Source: an uncultured Clostridia bacterium | GTDB lineage: Bacteria > Bacillota > Clostridia > TANB77 > CAG-508 | DNA: 36,291 nucleotides | NCBI GenBank assembly: GCA_944387525.1 | Contig: CALXFF010000020.1 | Coordinates: 1 to 36,291, forward strand | Reading direction: 5' to 3' | Translations under genes and position numbers: made by a program | In this document: positions 1-7,444 of the stretch, piece after piece | Layout of the letters: each line of letters opens with the position of its first letter | Position numbering within the stretch: the stretch's first letter is position 1 | Notes under the pieces: model-generated | Database searches by the model: none | Seen by the model: only the letters and a program-made list of their open reading frames with translations | What the model was told of the DNA's origin: nothing

Positions 1-212
1 TGTATTTAGTTATATACATATTTTACCAATTGAGTCGTTTTAATAAAATTATTTTGGCAAAAAACCGAAACTTAAATCAGATGTGAATTTATGTAAATCG
101 CATTAATACTTGATTTTTTAACCATATTAAAATACAAAATCAAACTAATAAAATCACAATGTGTCCCAAAAAGTATAATATGCTTCAATCAGAAAAGTTC
201 TAGTTAATACTT

Positions 213-250
213 GCAAAATGTCGCAACAGAAACGTGCCCAATGCGACATT
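213..250 (-). terminator. Terminator of the diaminopentanoate dehydrogenase gene
   Basis: On the minus strand a perfect 9-bp stem (AATGTCGCA / TGCGACATT, 217-225 with 242-250) is followed by TTTTGC. The stem overlaps the stop codon of the gene ending at 249, so the gene is tightly terminated. Positions 1-212 beyond it hold no gene or clear signal that I can support. Confidence 0.7.
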
Positions 251-1307
251 AAATGGACATTTTGAAATTCAACTCTCCTATTTGCTCTGTTGGTAAATAA
301 CCTGGTTTTGCTGCTATTACATCTGGTATTCTATTTACTACACTTGCACATGTTAATTCTACTGTTGATGGTCTATTAATTACAAGTGTTGTAGTTGGCT
401 CTCCTTCTATTGTCCATTCATTTTTGTCAAAATCATCTTTTGAATATACTTTTCCTATACATTGCGTTTCTAAAGTTATTCCTTCTTCAGTTTCTGTTGT
501 TACTACTGCACTCATACCTGTTGCATCTCCAGCTTTTACTGTCATTCCTAATGTTTCAGAATATATATCTTCACTATATGTTTGAGGTACTGTTTTTTGT
601 GTTTGTGATTTTACTGTTAGTCCTAATTTTTCGCATAACCACCCATTTACATTCCACATATATGATGGTAAATATTCTCCTTTATTAATTATTTCTTGCC
701 TTTCTTCATCTGATATTCTATCAACTGATGCTACTTGTTTATCAAATTTTTCTAATGTTAAACCTGCTCCATGTGCTTTTGCTAATGCTATTCCATAATC
801 TTCTACATTATAGCTTGAACTTCCTTTTATTTTCTTAATAGTTTGTGTTGATCCTGCTATACTTGATACTAATTGTCCCCAATAAATGTCTTGGTATCCA
901 CTTCCTGTTATTGTACATCCTGTTTGCTTTGCCATTTCATCAATTTTCTTTGTTGCAACAGGATTTGAATTTGCTGGATAAAAAGCCTCTTCACATGTTG
1001 TGATTGCATTTATTCCTAATTTTGCACATAACATTAAAGCATCTTCAACATCACTAAACAAACTCATAGTTGTAACTATTGCAATATCTGGTTTTGTTTC
1101 TTGCATCATTTTTTCCGCTTCTTCTAAAGCCACTACTTTAACTCCTTTATTTTCTGTTCCCATTATTTCACCAATGTCTTTTCCTATTACATCTGGATTA
1201 ACATCTATTGCACCAACTATTTTTCCACCTTTCTCATAAACATATCTCATTGTGTACACACTCATTTTTCCAGCCCCATATTGGACTACTTTCACTTTCT
1301 CACTCAT
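249..1307 (-). CDS. ord: 2,4-diaminopentanoate dehydrogenase
   Basis: The 352-residue protein resembles the NAD(P)-dependent 2,4-diaminopentanoate dehydrogenase of the anaerobic ornithine-degradation pathway, which deaminates 2,4-diaminopentanoate to 2-amino-4-oxopentanoate. A dihydrodipicolinate-reductase-like Rossmann start (VVQYGAGKM, residues 7-15) is followed by the family-typical stretches CEEAFYPAN and TGSGYQDIYWG (about residues 110-145). Length and both ends look complete. The start is supported by GGAGG seven bases upstream of the ATG. The other ornithine-fermentation genes (ornithine aminomutase, the thiolase OrtAB) are not in this window, so the pathway assignment is by family only. 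The protein is cytoplasmic. Confidence 0.8.
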   Translation of the reverse strand: MSEKVKVVQYGAGKMSVYTMRYVYEKGGKIVGAIDVNPDVIGKDIGEIMGTENKGVKVVALEEAEKMMQETKPDIAIVTTMSLFSDVEDALMLCAKLGINAITTCEEAFYPANSNPVATKKIDEMAKQTGCTITGSGYQDIYWGQLVSSIAGSTQTIKKIKGSSSYNVEDYGIALAKAHGAGLTLEKFDKQVASVDRISDEERQEIINKGEYLPSYMWNVNGWLCEKLGLTVKSQTQKTVPQTYSEDIYSETLGMTVKAGDATGMSAVVTTETEEGITLETQCIGKVYSKDDFDKNEWTIEGEPTTTLVINRPSTVELTCASVVNRIPDVIAAKPGYLPTEQIGELNFKMSI

Positions 1308-1458
1308 TTAAATTCCTCCATTCTGGCAATATACTGCCAATTATTTTTATATATGCTGTATAAATTATGTACAAAATTTTACATTATTATACTAAAATAA
1401 AAAATAAAGCATTACCAATATAGCATATACTACTTAGTAACACTTTATTTTATAATAT

Positions 1459-2151
1459 TTAAGCTAAAAATTCTTTTAACACATTTGCACATCTTTTTGA
1501 TGCTAATTTTACATTATTACTATAAGATATTGCATTATCTCCTTTTAGTGTATTTGATATACTCTTTATTGCAATAAATGGCTTTTCAGATAAATAACAA
1601 ACTTGGGCTATTGCAGCACTTTCCATATCTTCAACATCAGCATTAAATTTTGCTCTTATCTTATCTTTCATCCATGATTCAGTGCAGAAAATATCTCCAG
1701 TAGCCACTATTCCTAATTTTATCTTATAATTCTTTTCTGGAGTTTCTTCCAAAACGCTACTAAATTCTTCAACTAAATCTGGATTTGATTCTATAAAAGC
1801 TCCTACTCCAGTAATATATCCTTTACTATGTCCAAATGCAGTAATGTCAAAGTCATGTTGTATTACTTTTCTTGCAATAACTACATCTCCTATATCTAAT
1901 AGTGAATTTAATGAACCTGCTCCTCCTAGATTAATTATATAATCTACTTTAAAATGGTCAAGCATTGCTTGGGTTGCTCTTGCTGCATTTACTTTTCCTA
2001 TTCCGCTTTTGATTAGTACACATTTTTTCTCTTCTATTGTACCTTGTAAAAATCTTAAGTTATACACTTGTTTTACTTCCACATCATCCATGATGTTTAA
2101 TATTTCTTCACGTTCTTCATCTAGTGCAACAATAATACCAATTTTTTTCAT
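1459..2151 (-). CDS. mtnN: 5'-methylthioadenosine/S-adenosylhomocysteine nucleosidase
   Basis: This is a nucleosidase of the PNP/UDP family that hydrolyses MTA and S-adenosylhomocysteine to adenine and the thioribose or ribosylhomocysteine, recycling the by-products of SAM use. The motifs GIIVALDEE near the N terminus, SGIGKVNAA (about residues 50-58) and DMESAAIAQV (about residues 175-185) are the family's catalytic and substrate-binding segments. I start at the ATG at 2151 (MKKIGIIV) because GGTGA lies at a sensible distance. The in-frame ATG at 2163 has its only GG directly adjacent. It is divergent from the neighbouring methyltransferase remnant and MTA/SAH deaminase, which act on the same metabolites. 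Confidence 0.88.
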   Translation of the reverse strand: MKKIGIIVALDEEREEILNIMDDVEVKQVYNLRFLQGTIEEKKCVLIKSGIGKVNAARATQAMLDHFKVDYIINLGGAGSLNSLLDIGDVVIARKVIQHDFDITAFGHSKGYITGVGAFIESNPDLVEEFSSVLEETPEKNYKIKLGIVATGDIFCTESWMKDKIRAKFNADVEDMESAAIAQVCYLSEKPFIAIKSISNTLKGDNAISYSNNVKLASKRCANVLKEFLA

Positions 2152-2298
2152 TTTCTTCACCATCCTTTTTTCTCTTTATTTCGTCTATATTATATAATAA
2201 AATACATTTTTTATCAATGCTCCTTAAAATAATTTTCGCTTTTTCTCTTACTTTCTATAAATTATATGTTATAATAGTTCTTAACAAATTGGAAGGAT

Positions 2299-2893
2299 TT
2301 GATTAAAACGGGAAATATAAATGAATATTATAAAAATACAGAAAATAATTTGCCACATCCTCTAGTAAAAAAATTTATAGAAATTAATATTAAACCGCTA
2401 AAAGCTATTGATTTAGGTTGCGGAGCAGGCAGCAATACAACATATTTAATAAAAAATGGTTGGGAAGTTTTAGCAATAGATAAAGAAGATACAGAACAAA
2501 TTATATCTAGTAAACTAGATGATGCAGAAATAAAAAGATTTAGGTTTGAGTTACAAACTTTTGAAAATATTAAACTAGAAAAAACTAATCTGTTAGTTGC
2601 AAATTTTAGTATTCCCTTTTGTAATAAAAACTATTTTTATAAATTTTGGAATAAAATAACTGACAGTATTTTAAAAGAGTGGATACTTTGTAGGTAATTT
2701 TTTTGGTTTAAACGATTCATGATCAAAGATAAAAGAACAAATGGTATTTTTATCAAAAGACCAAGTTCTAAATTTATTTAAGGATTCATTTGATATAATA
2801 GTATTCAATGAAATCGAAAAAGATGGCAAAACAGGATTTGGTAAAATAAAACACTGGCATATATATAATGTTATAGCACAAAAAAAATTATAA
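2299..2893 (+). pseudogene. Decayed SAM-dependent methyltransferase (TehB-like)
   Basis: Residues 35-45 of the first frame (AIDLGCGAGSNT) form the SAM-binding motif I of a class I methyltransferase. The first frame runs to a TAA at 2695-2697. From about 2680 homology continues in another frame (GGYFVGNFFGLNDS-type sequence), reached by a one-base change near AAAGAGTGG. That frame then meets an in-frame TGA at about 2719, where relatives carry Trp (NDSW-SK), and runs on to a TAA at 2891-2893 through KTGFGKIKHWHIYNV. The start is a TTG with GGAAGG only two bases upstream, which is also poor. Two independent lesions, neither at a CGG, point to a true pseudogene. TGA is a normal stop elsewhere in the window (4200-4202). 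Confidence 0.8.
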
Positions 2894-2933
2894 TGTTTCT
2901 TAATTAAAAAATGAAAAAGGAGTAAAATAAAAA

Positions 2934-4202
2934 ATGAAAACTTTAATAAAAAATTGCAATTTAATATCAATGGATAATTCAAGACCAAAATTAGAAAAAA
3001 ATATTAACATCTTAATCGAAGAAAACAAAATAAAGAAAATTGAAAAAAACATTAATGAAAAAAATATAGAAAAAATAATAGATGCAACAAATCAATATGT
3101 ATTACCTGGATTTATAAATACACACGCACATATTGGTATGAGCATTTTTAGAGAAACAGTAGATGGTTTAAAGCTTCAAGATTGGCTTTCAAAAAAAATC
3201 TGGCCAATAGAAGATAATTTGTCTGAACAAGATATCTATTATTCATCTCTTTATTCTTGCATAGAAATGATTAAAACTGGGACTACTACTGTAAATGACC
3301 ATTATTTCTTCCCTGAAAGTGTAATATCTGCAATTTCAAAATCAGGTATGCGTGGAGAAGTTACACGAGTATTGATGGATATAAATAATGATTTAGATAG
3401 CAGAGTTGATGAACTTATCAATACAATAGAAAAGCACAAAAATGCAAATGATAATATTACAATAAATGTTGGAGTTCATGGATTATATACGGCAAGTAAG
3501 GATTGTTTAATAAAAGCAACCCAAATAGCAAAAAAATATAATTTGAATCTTCATATTCATTTTTGCGAAAACACTGGTGAAGTAGAAGAAATCAAACAGA
3601 GATATAATGTAAATACACCAAGTGAAGTTATAGAAAAATATTTGTCAGATTTAAATGTAATCCTTGCACATTGTGTAAAATTAAGTGACAGCGATTTTGA
3701 TATTCTAAAAAATCTAAAAAATATTAATGTGTCTCATTGCCCTATCAGTAATCTAAAATTAGGATGCGGAATCGCTAACTTACCTAAAATGTTAGAAAAT
3801 AATATAAATATTTCTTTAGGAACTGATGGTCAAGGTAGTGGTTGTAATTTAGATATGTTTGACACAATGAAATTTACTGGTTTACTACAAAAAGGATTCA
3901 ATGAAGACCCTACTCTTATTCCAGCATATGAAGTTTTGAAAATGGCTACAATTAATGGTGCAAAGGCTCTGAATAAAGAAAATTTAATTGGAAGTATAAC
4001 AAAAGGAAAACTTGCTGATTTAATCATTCTCGAAACTAATGAGGTTACAATGCAACCTATTAATGATATTTTTGCAGATATCGTTTATAATGCTAAAGGT
4101 CATAATGTAGTTACTACTATTGTTAATGGAAATATATTAATGGAAGATAGAAAATTGAACAATTTGGATGAGAATGAAATTTTAGAAAAAATATCACATT
4201 GA
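2934..4202 (+). CDS. mtaD: 5'-methylthioadenosine/S-adenosylhomocysteine deaminase
   Basis: This amidohydrolase-superfamily enzyme of 422 residues belongs to the MTA/SAH deaminase group, which converts the adenine moiety to hypoxanthine. Metal ligands are visible: the HAH of THAHIGMS (about residue 63), the histidine in LHIHFCE (about residue 207), the HC of ILAHCV (about 244) and the Asp of GTDGQGSG (about residue 299). Length matches the family. The ribosome binding site AAGGAG precedes the ATG. Its neighbours (nucleosidase, methyltransferase remnant) fit SAM by-product recycling. Other deaminases of this superfamily, such as guanine deaminase, are less likely because of the NTHAHIGMSxFR segment. 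Confidence 0.85.
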   Translation: MKTLIKNCNLISMDNSRPKLEKNINILIEENKIKKIEKNINEKNIEKIIDATNQYVLPGFINTHAHIGMSIFRETVDGLKLQDWLSKKIWPIEDNLSEQDIYYSSLYSCIEMIKTGTTTVNDHYFFPESVISAISKSGMRGEVTRVLMDINNDLDSRVDELINTIEKHKNANDNITINVGVHGLYTASKDCLIKATQIAKKYNLNLHIHFCENTGEVEEIKQRYNVNTPSEVIEKYLSDLNVILAHCVKLSDSDFDILKNLKNINVSHCPISNLKLGCGIANLPKMLENNINISLGTDGQGSGCNLDMFDTMKFTGLLQKGFNEDPTLIPAYEVLKMATINGAKALNKENLIGSITKGKLADLIILETNEVTMQPINDIFADIVYNAKGHNVVTTIVNGNILMEDRKLNNLDENEILEKISH

Positions 4203-4298
4203 CACATTTATTTTTTTATTGTAATATAATAAAGTAAATTGAAAGAAATGCAATAGAGATATTTCAAAATGAAAGGAGGATAATGGTTAATAAATAAA

Positions 4299-4460
4299 GC
4301 GCCAGGACATTAAAATAAACATATTTTAATGTTGACGAGGTCTAGAGTTATCGAATTTTTCGGCGGATGCTCTAGTGGTTTTCCTAAAATCAATAGTATT
4401 CACACAAAAAATAGCAGTAATGCTTTAACAAAAATGAATACACTTAGGTTTTATTTGCAT
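4299..4460 (+). ncRNA. glmS ribozyme: glmS ribozyme
   Basis: The conserved core of the GlcN6P-activated self-cleaving ribozyme is visible. AGCGCCAGGAC (4298-4308) contains the cleavage site between A4298 and G4299. It is followed by GACGAGG, TTATCGAATTTTTCGGC and GGATGCTC (about 4333-4375). The more variable P3/P4 pairing (GTATTCA with TGAATAC, CCTAA with TTAGG) lies at 4382-4450. Binding of glucosamine-6-phosphate causes cleavage and mRNA decay, so glmS is down-regulated by its product. The 3' boundary is approximate. Confidence 0.93.
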
Positions 4461-4499
4461 ACTTTCAATTCCAAATATATTTTTTAGGAGGTCACAATT

Positions 4500-6338
4500 A
4501 TGTGTGGAATTGTAGGTTATATTGGGACTAAGAAAGCCAGTCCTATATTAATTAATGGGCTTTTAAGATTGGAATATAGAGGTTATGACTCAGCAGGTAT
4601 TGCAACAATTGAAAAAGATGGAATATCTTTAATGAAAGATAAAGGTAGAGTAAAAAATTTATATAATCTAGAAGGAATTGATGATTTAGAGGGGACTATT
4701 GGAATAGCTCACACTAGATGGGCAACACATGGTAAGCCATCTAAAGAAAACTCTCATCCTCATATAGATAATAGTAAAACATTTAGTGTTGTACATAATG
4801 GAATTATTGAGAATTATCATGAATTAAGAGAATTTTTAGCTGATAATGGTTATACTTTTTATTCTCAAACAGATACAGAGGTTATACCTAATTTAATACA
4901 CTATTATTATTCAAAAGATGAAAAAAATGATGAATTAAAATTTTTAAGAGCTGTTAGAAATGCATGTAAAGATTTAAAAGGAAGTTTTGCAATTGAAGTG
5001 GTTTGCAAAGATTATCCTGATAACATGATAGTTGTTAGAAAAGATAGTCCTTTAGTTATTGGAAAAGGTGATGGTGAAAATTACATTTCATCTGATATTC
5101 CAGCTATACTTTCTTTTACAAGAGATTTCTATTTATTAAATGATTTAGAATTTGTAATATTATCAAGAAATGATGCTAAATTCTATGATATAGATTTAAA
5201 ACCAATTGACAAAAAAACAAAAACAATAGAATGGAATGCATCAAGTGCAGAAAAGGATGGTTTTGATGATTATATGCTTAAAGAAATTTATGAACAACCA
5301 ACTGCTATTCGTGAAACTATTGGTTCTAAATTAACTGAAAATAGCAAATGTGAATTTGAAGATTTAACTTTCACAAAAGAATATTTACAAAGTATAAATA
5401 AAATATATATAGTTGCATGTGGTACTGCAATGCATGCAGGTTTAGCTGGTAAAAATGCGATAGAAAAATTGTGCAAAATACCAACTGAAGTTGATATTGC
5501 ATCTGAATTCCGTTATCGTGACCCCATTATTGATGAAAAAACTTTATGTATTTTCATTTCTCAATCAGGAGAAACAGCAGATACAATAGCAGCTTTAAAA
5601 CTTTCAAGAGAAAAAGGTGCAAAAACTCTTGCAATTAGTAATGTTATTGGAAGTTCTATTACTAGAGAAGCAGATTATTCTATATATACACATGCAGGTC
5701 CTGAAATTGCAGTTGCGTCTACAAAAGCATATACATCTCAAGTTGTATTACTTATATTACTTTCAATTTATTTTGCAGAATTATTGGAAATTAAAAATGA
5801 AGATATTGCAAACTTGAAAAAAGAAGTTTTAGAATTACCTAAGAAAATAGAAGAAACTTTGAAAACATCTGAAGTTGTAAAAGAATTTTCTAAAAAAGTT
5901 TATCAAGAAAAAGATATGTTCTTCTTAGGTCGTGGAATTGATGAGACTGTTGCAAAAGAAGGATCATTAAAATTAAAAGAAATTTCTTATATTCATGCAG
6001 AAAGTTATGCAGCTGGAGAATTAAAACATGGACCAATTGCTTTAATAGAAAATGATGTTACTGTTATTGGTATTATGACAGACCCTAAATTAGTCGAAAA
6101 AACAATTAGTAATATTCAAGAGGTTGTAACTCGTGGTGCTAAGACTTTAATTGTTACTAACCAAGATATAGATGATAAGAGATTTGATATGGTTATTCAT
6201 ATTCCACATACAAATACTTTTGTCTCTCCTATCCTTTCTATTATTCCTTTGCAATTATTCTCTTATTATATTTCAAAGGAAAAAGGATTAGATGTTGATA
6301 AACCTAGAAATCTTGCAAAATCTGTTACAGTTGAGTAG
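4500..6338 (+). CDS. glmS: Glutamine-fructose-6-phosphate aminotransferase (isomerizing)
   Basis: GlmS makes glucosamine-6-phosphate from fructose-6-phosphate and glutamine, the first step to UDP-GlcNAc and peptidoglycan. The sequence begins MCGIVGYIG, giving the N-terminal nucleophile Cys2 of the class II glutamine amidotransferase domain (about 1-240, with RWATHG and HNGIIENY). Two SIS sugar-isomerase domains follow (about 290-420 and 460-590; SQSGETADT, STKAYTSQ). The C-terminal DKPRNLAKSVTVE is the family's typical end. Length 612 is normal. It is preceded by a strong AGGAGG and the glmS ribozyme and followed by a clear terminator, so it is a single-gene unit. Confidence 0.97.
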   Translation: MCGIVGYIGTKKASPILINGLLRLEYRGYDSAGIATIEKDGISLMKDKGRVKNLYNLEGIDDLEGTIGIAHTRWATHGKPSKENSHPHIDNSKTFSVVHNGIIENYHELREFLADNGYTFYSQTDTEVIPNLIHYYYSKDEKNDELKFLRAVRNACKDLKGSFAIEVVCKDYPDNMIVVRKDSPLVIGKGDGENYISSDIPAILSFTRDFYLLNDLEFVILSRNDAKFYDIDLKPIDKKTKTIEWNASSAEKDGFDDYMLKEIYEQPTAIRETIGSKLTENSKCEFEDLTFTKEYLQSINKIYIVACGTAMHAGLAGKNAIEKLCKIPTEVDIASEFRYRDPIIDEKTLCIFISQSGETADTIAALKLSREKGAKTLAISNVIGSSITREADYSIYTHAGPEIAVASTKAYTSQVVLLILLSIYFAELLEIKNEDIANLKKEVLELPKKIEETLKTSEVVKEFSKKVYQEKDMFFLGRGIDETVAKEGSLKLKEISYIHAESYAAGELKHGPIALIENDVTVIGIMTDPKLVEKTISNIQEVVTRGAKTLIVTNQDIDDKRFDMVIHIPHTNTFVSPILSIIPLQLFSYYISKEKGLDVDKPRNLAKSVTVE

Positions 6339-6360
6339 ATTTGCTAAAATACAAAATTTT

Positions 6361-6387
6361 GACCTGCCATATGTAGCAGGTCTTTTT
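6361..6387 (+). terminator. glmS terminator
   Basis: A perfect 7-bp stem GACCTGC / GCAGGTC followed by TTTTTGC lies 20 bases after the glmS stop. It also separates glmS from the convergent bofA. Confidence 0.9.
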
Positions 6388-6412
6388 GCATTAAATTATT
6401 CCATTTAGTTAT

Positions 6413-6673
6413 TCATCCTATCAAGAGTTTAACTACAATCAAACACACTGCACCTGGCAACCCTAACAAACCTACCACAATACTTGTAAAAATATTCAAA
6501 CCTATATGAAAGCCAAAATTAGCTCCAACCAAATTAATTATAAAAATAGCTAATCCACCTAATACAGAATTAAAAACTAACTTCAAAATCTTTTTTAATG
6601 GTACAATAAAAATTCTTCCAAAAATAAATAAAAAGCAAATACAAGCTAAATATGTAATAAGATTTCCATCCAT
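6413..6673 (-). CDS. bofA: Pro-sigma-K processing inhibitor BofA
   Basis: This is a small integral membrane protein with three hydrophobic stretches and the BofA-typical middle (NSVLGGLAIFIIN) and end (GLLGLPGAVCLIVVKLLI). In Bacillus, BofA holds the SpoIVFB protease inactive in the outer forespore membrane until pro-sigma-K is to be cleaved. I prefer the ATG at 6673 (MDGNLITY) because GGGGGAAGG precedes it at good distance; an upstream ATG at 6688 would add five residues. The neighbour upstream is a YaaL-like protein, the usual bofA partner. Reading ends at a TGA. Confidence 0.85.
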   Translation of the reverse strand: MDGNLITYLACICFLFIFGRIFIVPLKKILKLVFNSVLGGLAIFIINLVGANFGFHIGLNIFTSIVVGLLGLPGAVCLIVVKLLIG

Positions 6674-6751
6674 ATTGCCTTCCCCCATCTTCTATTTGAA
6701 ATTCTTATTACATTTCTATTCGCTTTTTTGACAAATATTACTTTATTTTAA

Positions 6752-7042
6752 CTACCCAGCTTCTTCTCCTTCATCTAACAATGAAAATTTAATATCATTT
6801 ATCATATCAACTTCAATTCCCTTAGACTTTGCTACTTTTATCAAGTAACTTAATTTTGCTTGATTTGCTTTAATTTGATAAGTATAATAATCTACTAAAT
6901 CTTCTTTTGCATATTCAAAATTGATATTTGCAGCTTTTAACTCTTCCCTAGTTTTTATAATTGTTCTTATTAATTCTATCTCTTTTTCAATTTCACTCTT
7001 TTCAACAATCTTTCCTTCTCTTATATAAATTTCATTTTGCAT
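6752..7042 (-). CDS. YaaL-like protein (DUF2508)
   Basis: This is a 96-residue, charged, helical protein with the DUF2508/YaaL signature ending NFEYAKEDLVDYYTYQIKAN (about residues 41-60). It has no membrane segment. It lies directly upstream of bofA, as in many Bacilli and Clostridia. Its function is not established; co-occurrence with bofA suggests a link to sporulation or the recR-bofA neighbourhood. Confidence 0.8.
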   Translation of the reverse strand: MQNEIYIREGKIVEKSEIEKEIELIRTIIKTREELKAANINFEYAKEDLVDYYTYQIKANQAKLSYLIKVAKSKGIEVDMINDIKFSLLDEGEEAG

Positions 7043-7135
7043 AAAATCACCATTTCTTCCCTATTTTACATTTTATTATATTCATTTCTTTAATAAATAT
7101 GTAATTAAACTAATTTTTTTATTATATTTATATTA

Positions 7136-7322
7136 AGAAAGTTAAAAATAAAATTATAAATTAAATGACGAATGTGAATGAAATCATAATAGAAATTCTT
7201 AAGGTATCAAATAGGAGAATCTCAAACTTGCTTTGAGAGGTGCCTATTTGATAGCTTTAGAATTTATTTATGATGTAATGTTAGCCGAGGAATTTAATTA
7301 ATAATTTTATTTTTAACTTTCT
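7136..7322. repeat. 187-bp palindromic, MITE-like element
   Basis: The ends are a perfect 22-bp inverted repeat (7136-7157 with 7301-7322). Nested inside are further pairing arms: AATTAAAT/ATTTAATT (7159-7166 with 7292-7299), ATCATAA/TTATGAT (7183-7189 with 7268-7274), TATCAAATAGG/CCTATTTGATA (7205-7215 with 7243-7253) and TCTCAAA/TTTGAGA (7220-7226 with 7232-7238) around a five-base loop. Almost the whole unit can fold into one long hairpin. It has no open reading frame. It occupies most of the 402-bp divergent gap between the YaaL-like gene and the VirD4-type gene. A non-autonomous transposable element is the simplest reading; a structured RNA is the alternative. Confidence 0.7.
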
Positions 7323-7444
7323 ATTGATTATAAAATACCAAAATGAATTACAATTTCATTTATTTTTCCAAAAACTCTTGTTTTTTTCGCCATTTTATAG
7401 GATAATATATATGTATGAATATATTTTTAGAAAGGGAATAATCA

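Noticed and set aside
2716-2722. TGA as a Trp codon, suggested by NDS-TGA-SK in the methyltransferase remnant
   Set aside because: Trp is TGG in all intact genes, and TGA ends the MTA/SAH deaminase and BofA genes at the expected family length.
4199-4230. TTGACA (4199-4204) and TATAAT (4225-4230) as the glmS promoter
   Set aside because: The spacer is 20 bases, too long for confidence, although the position before the ribozyme is right.
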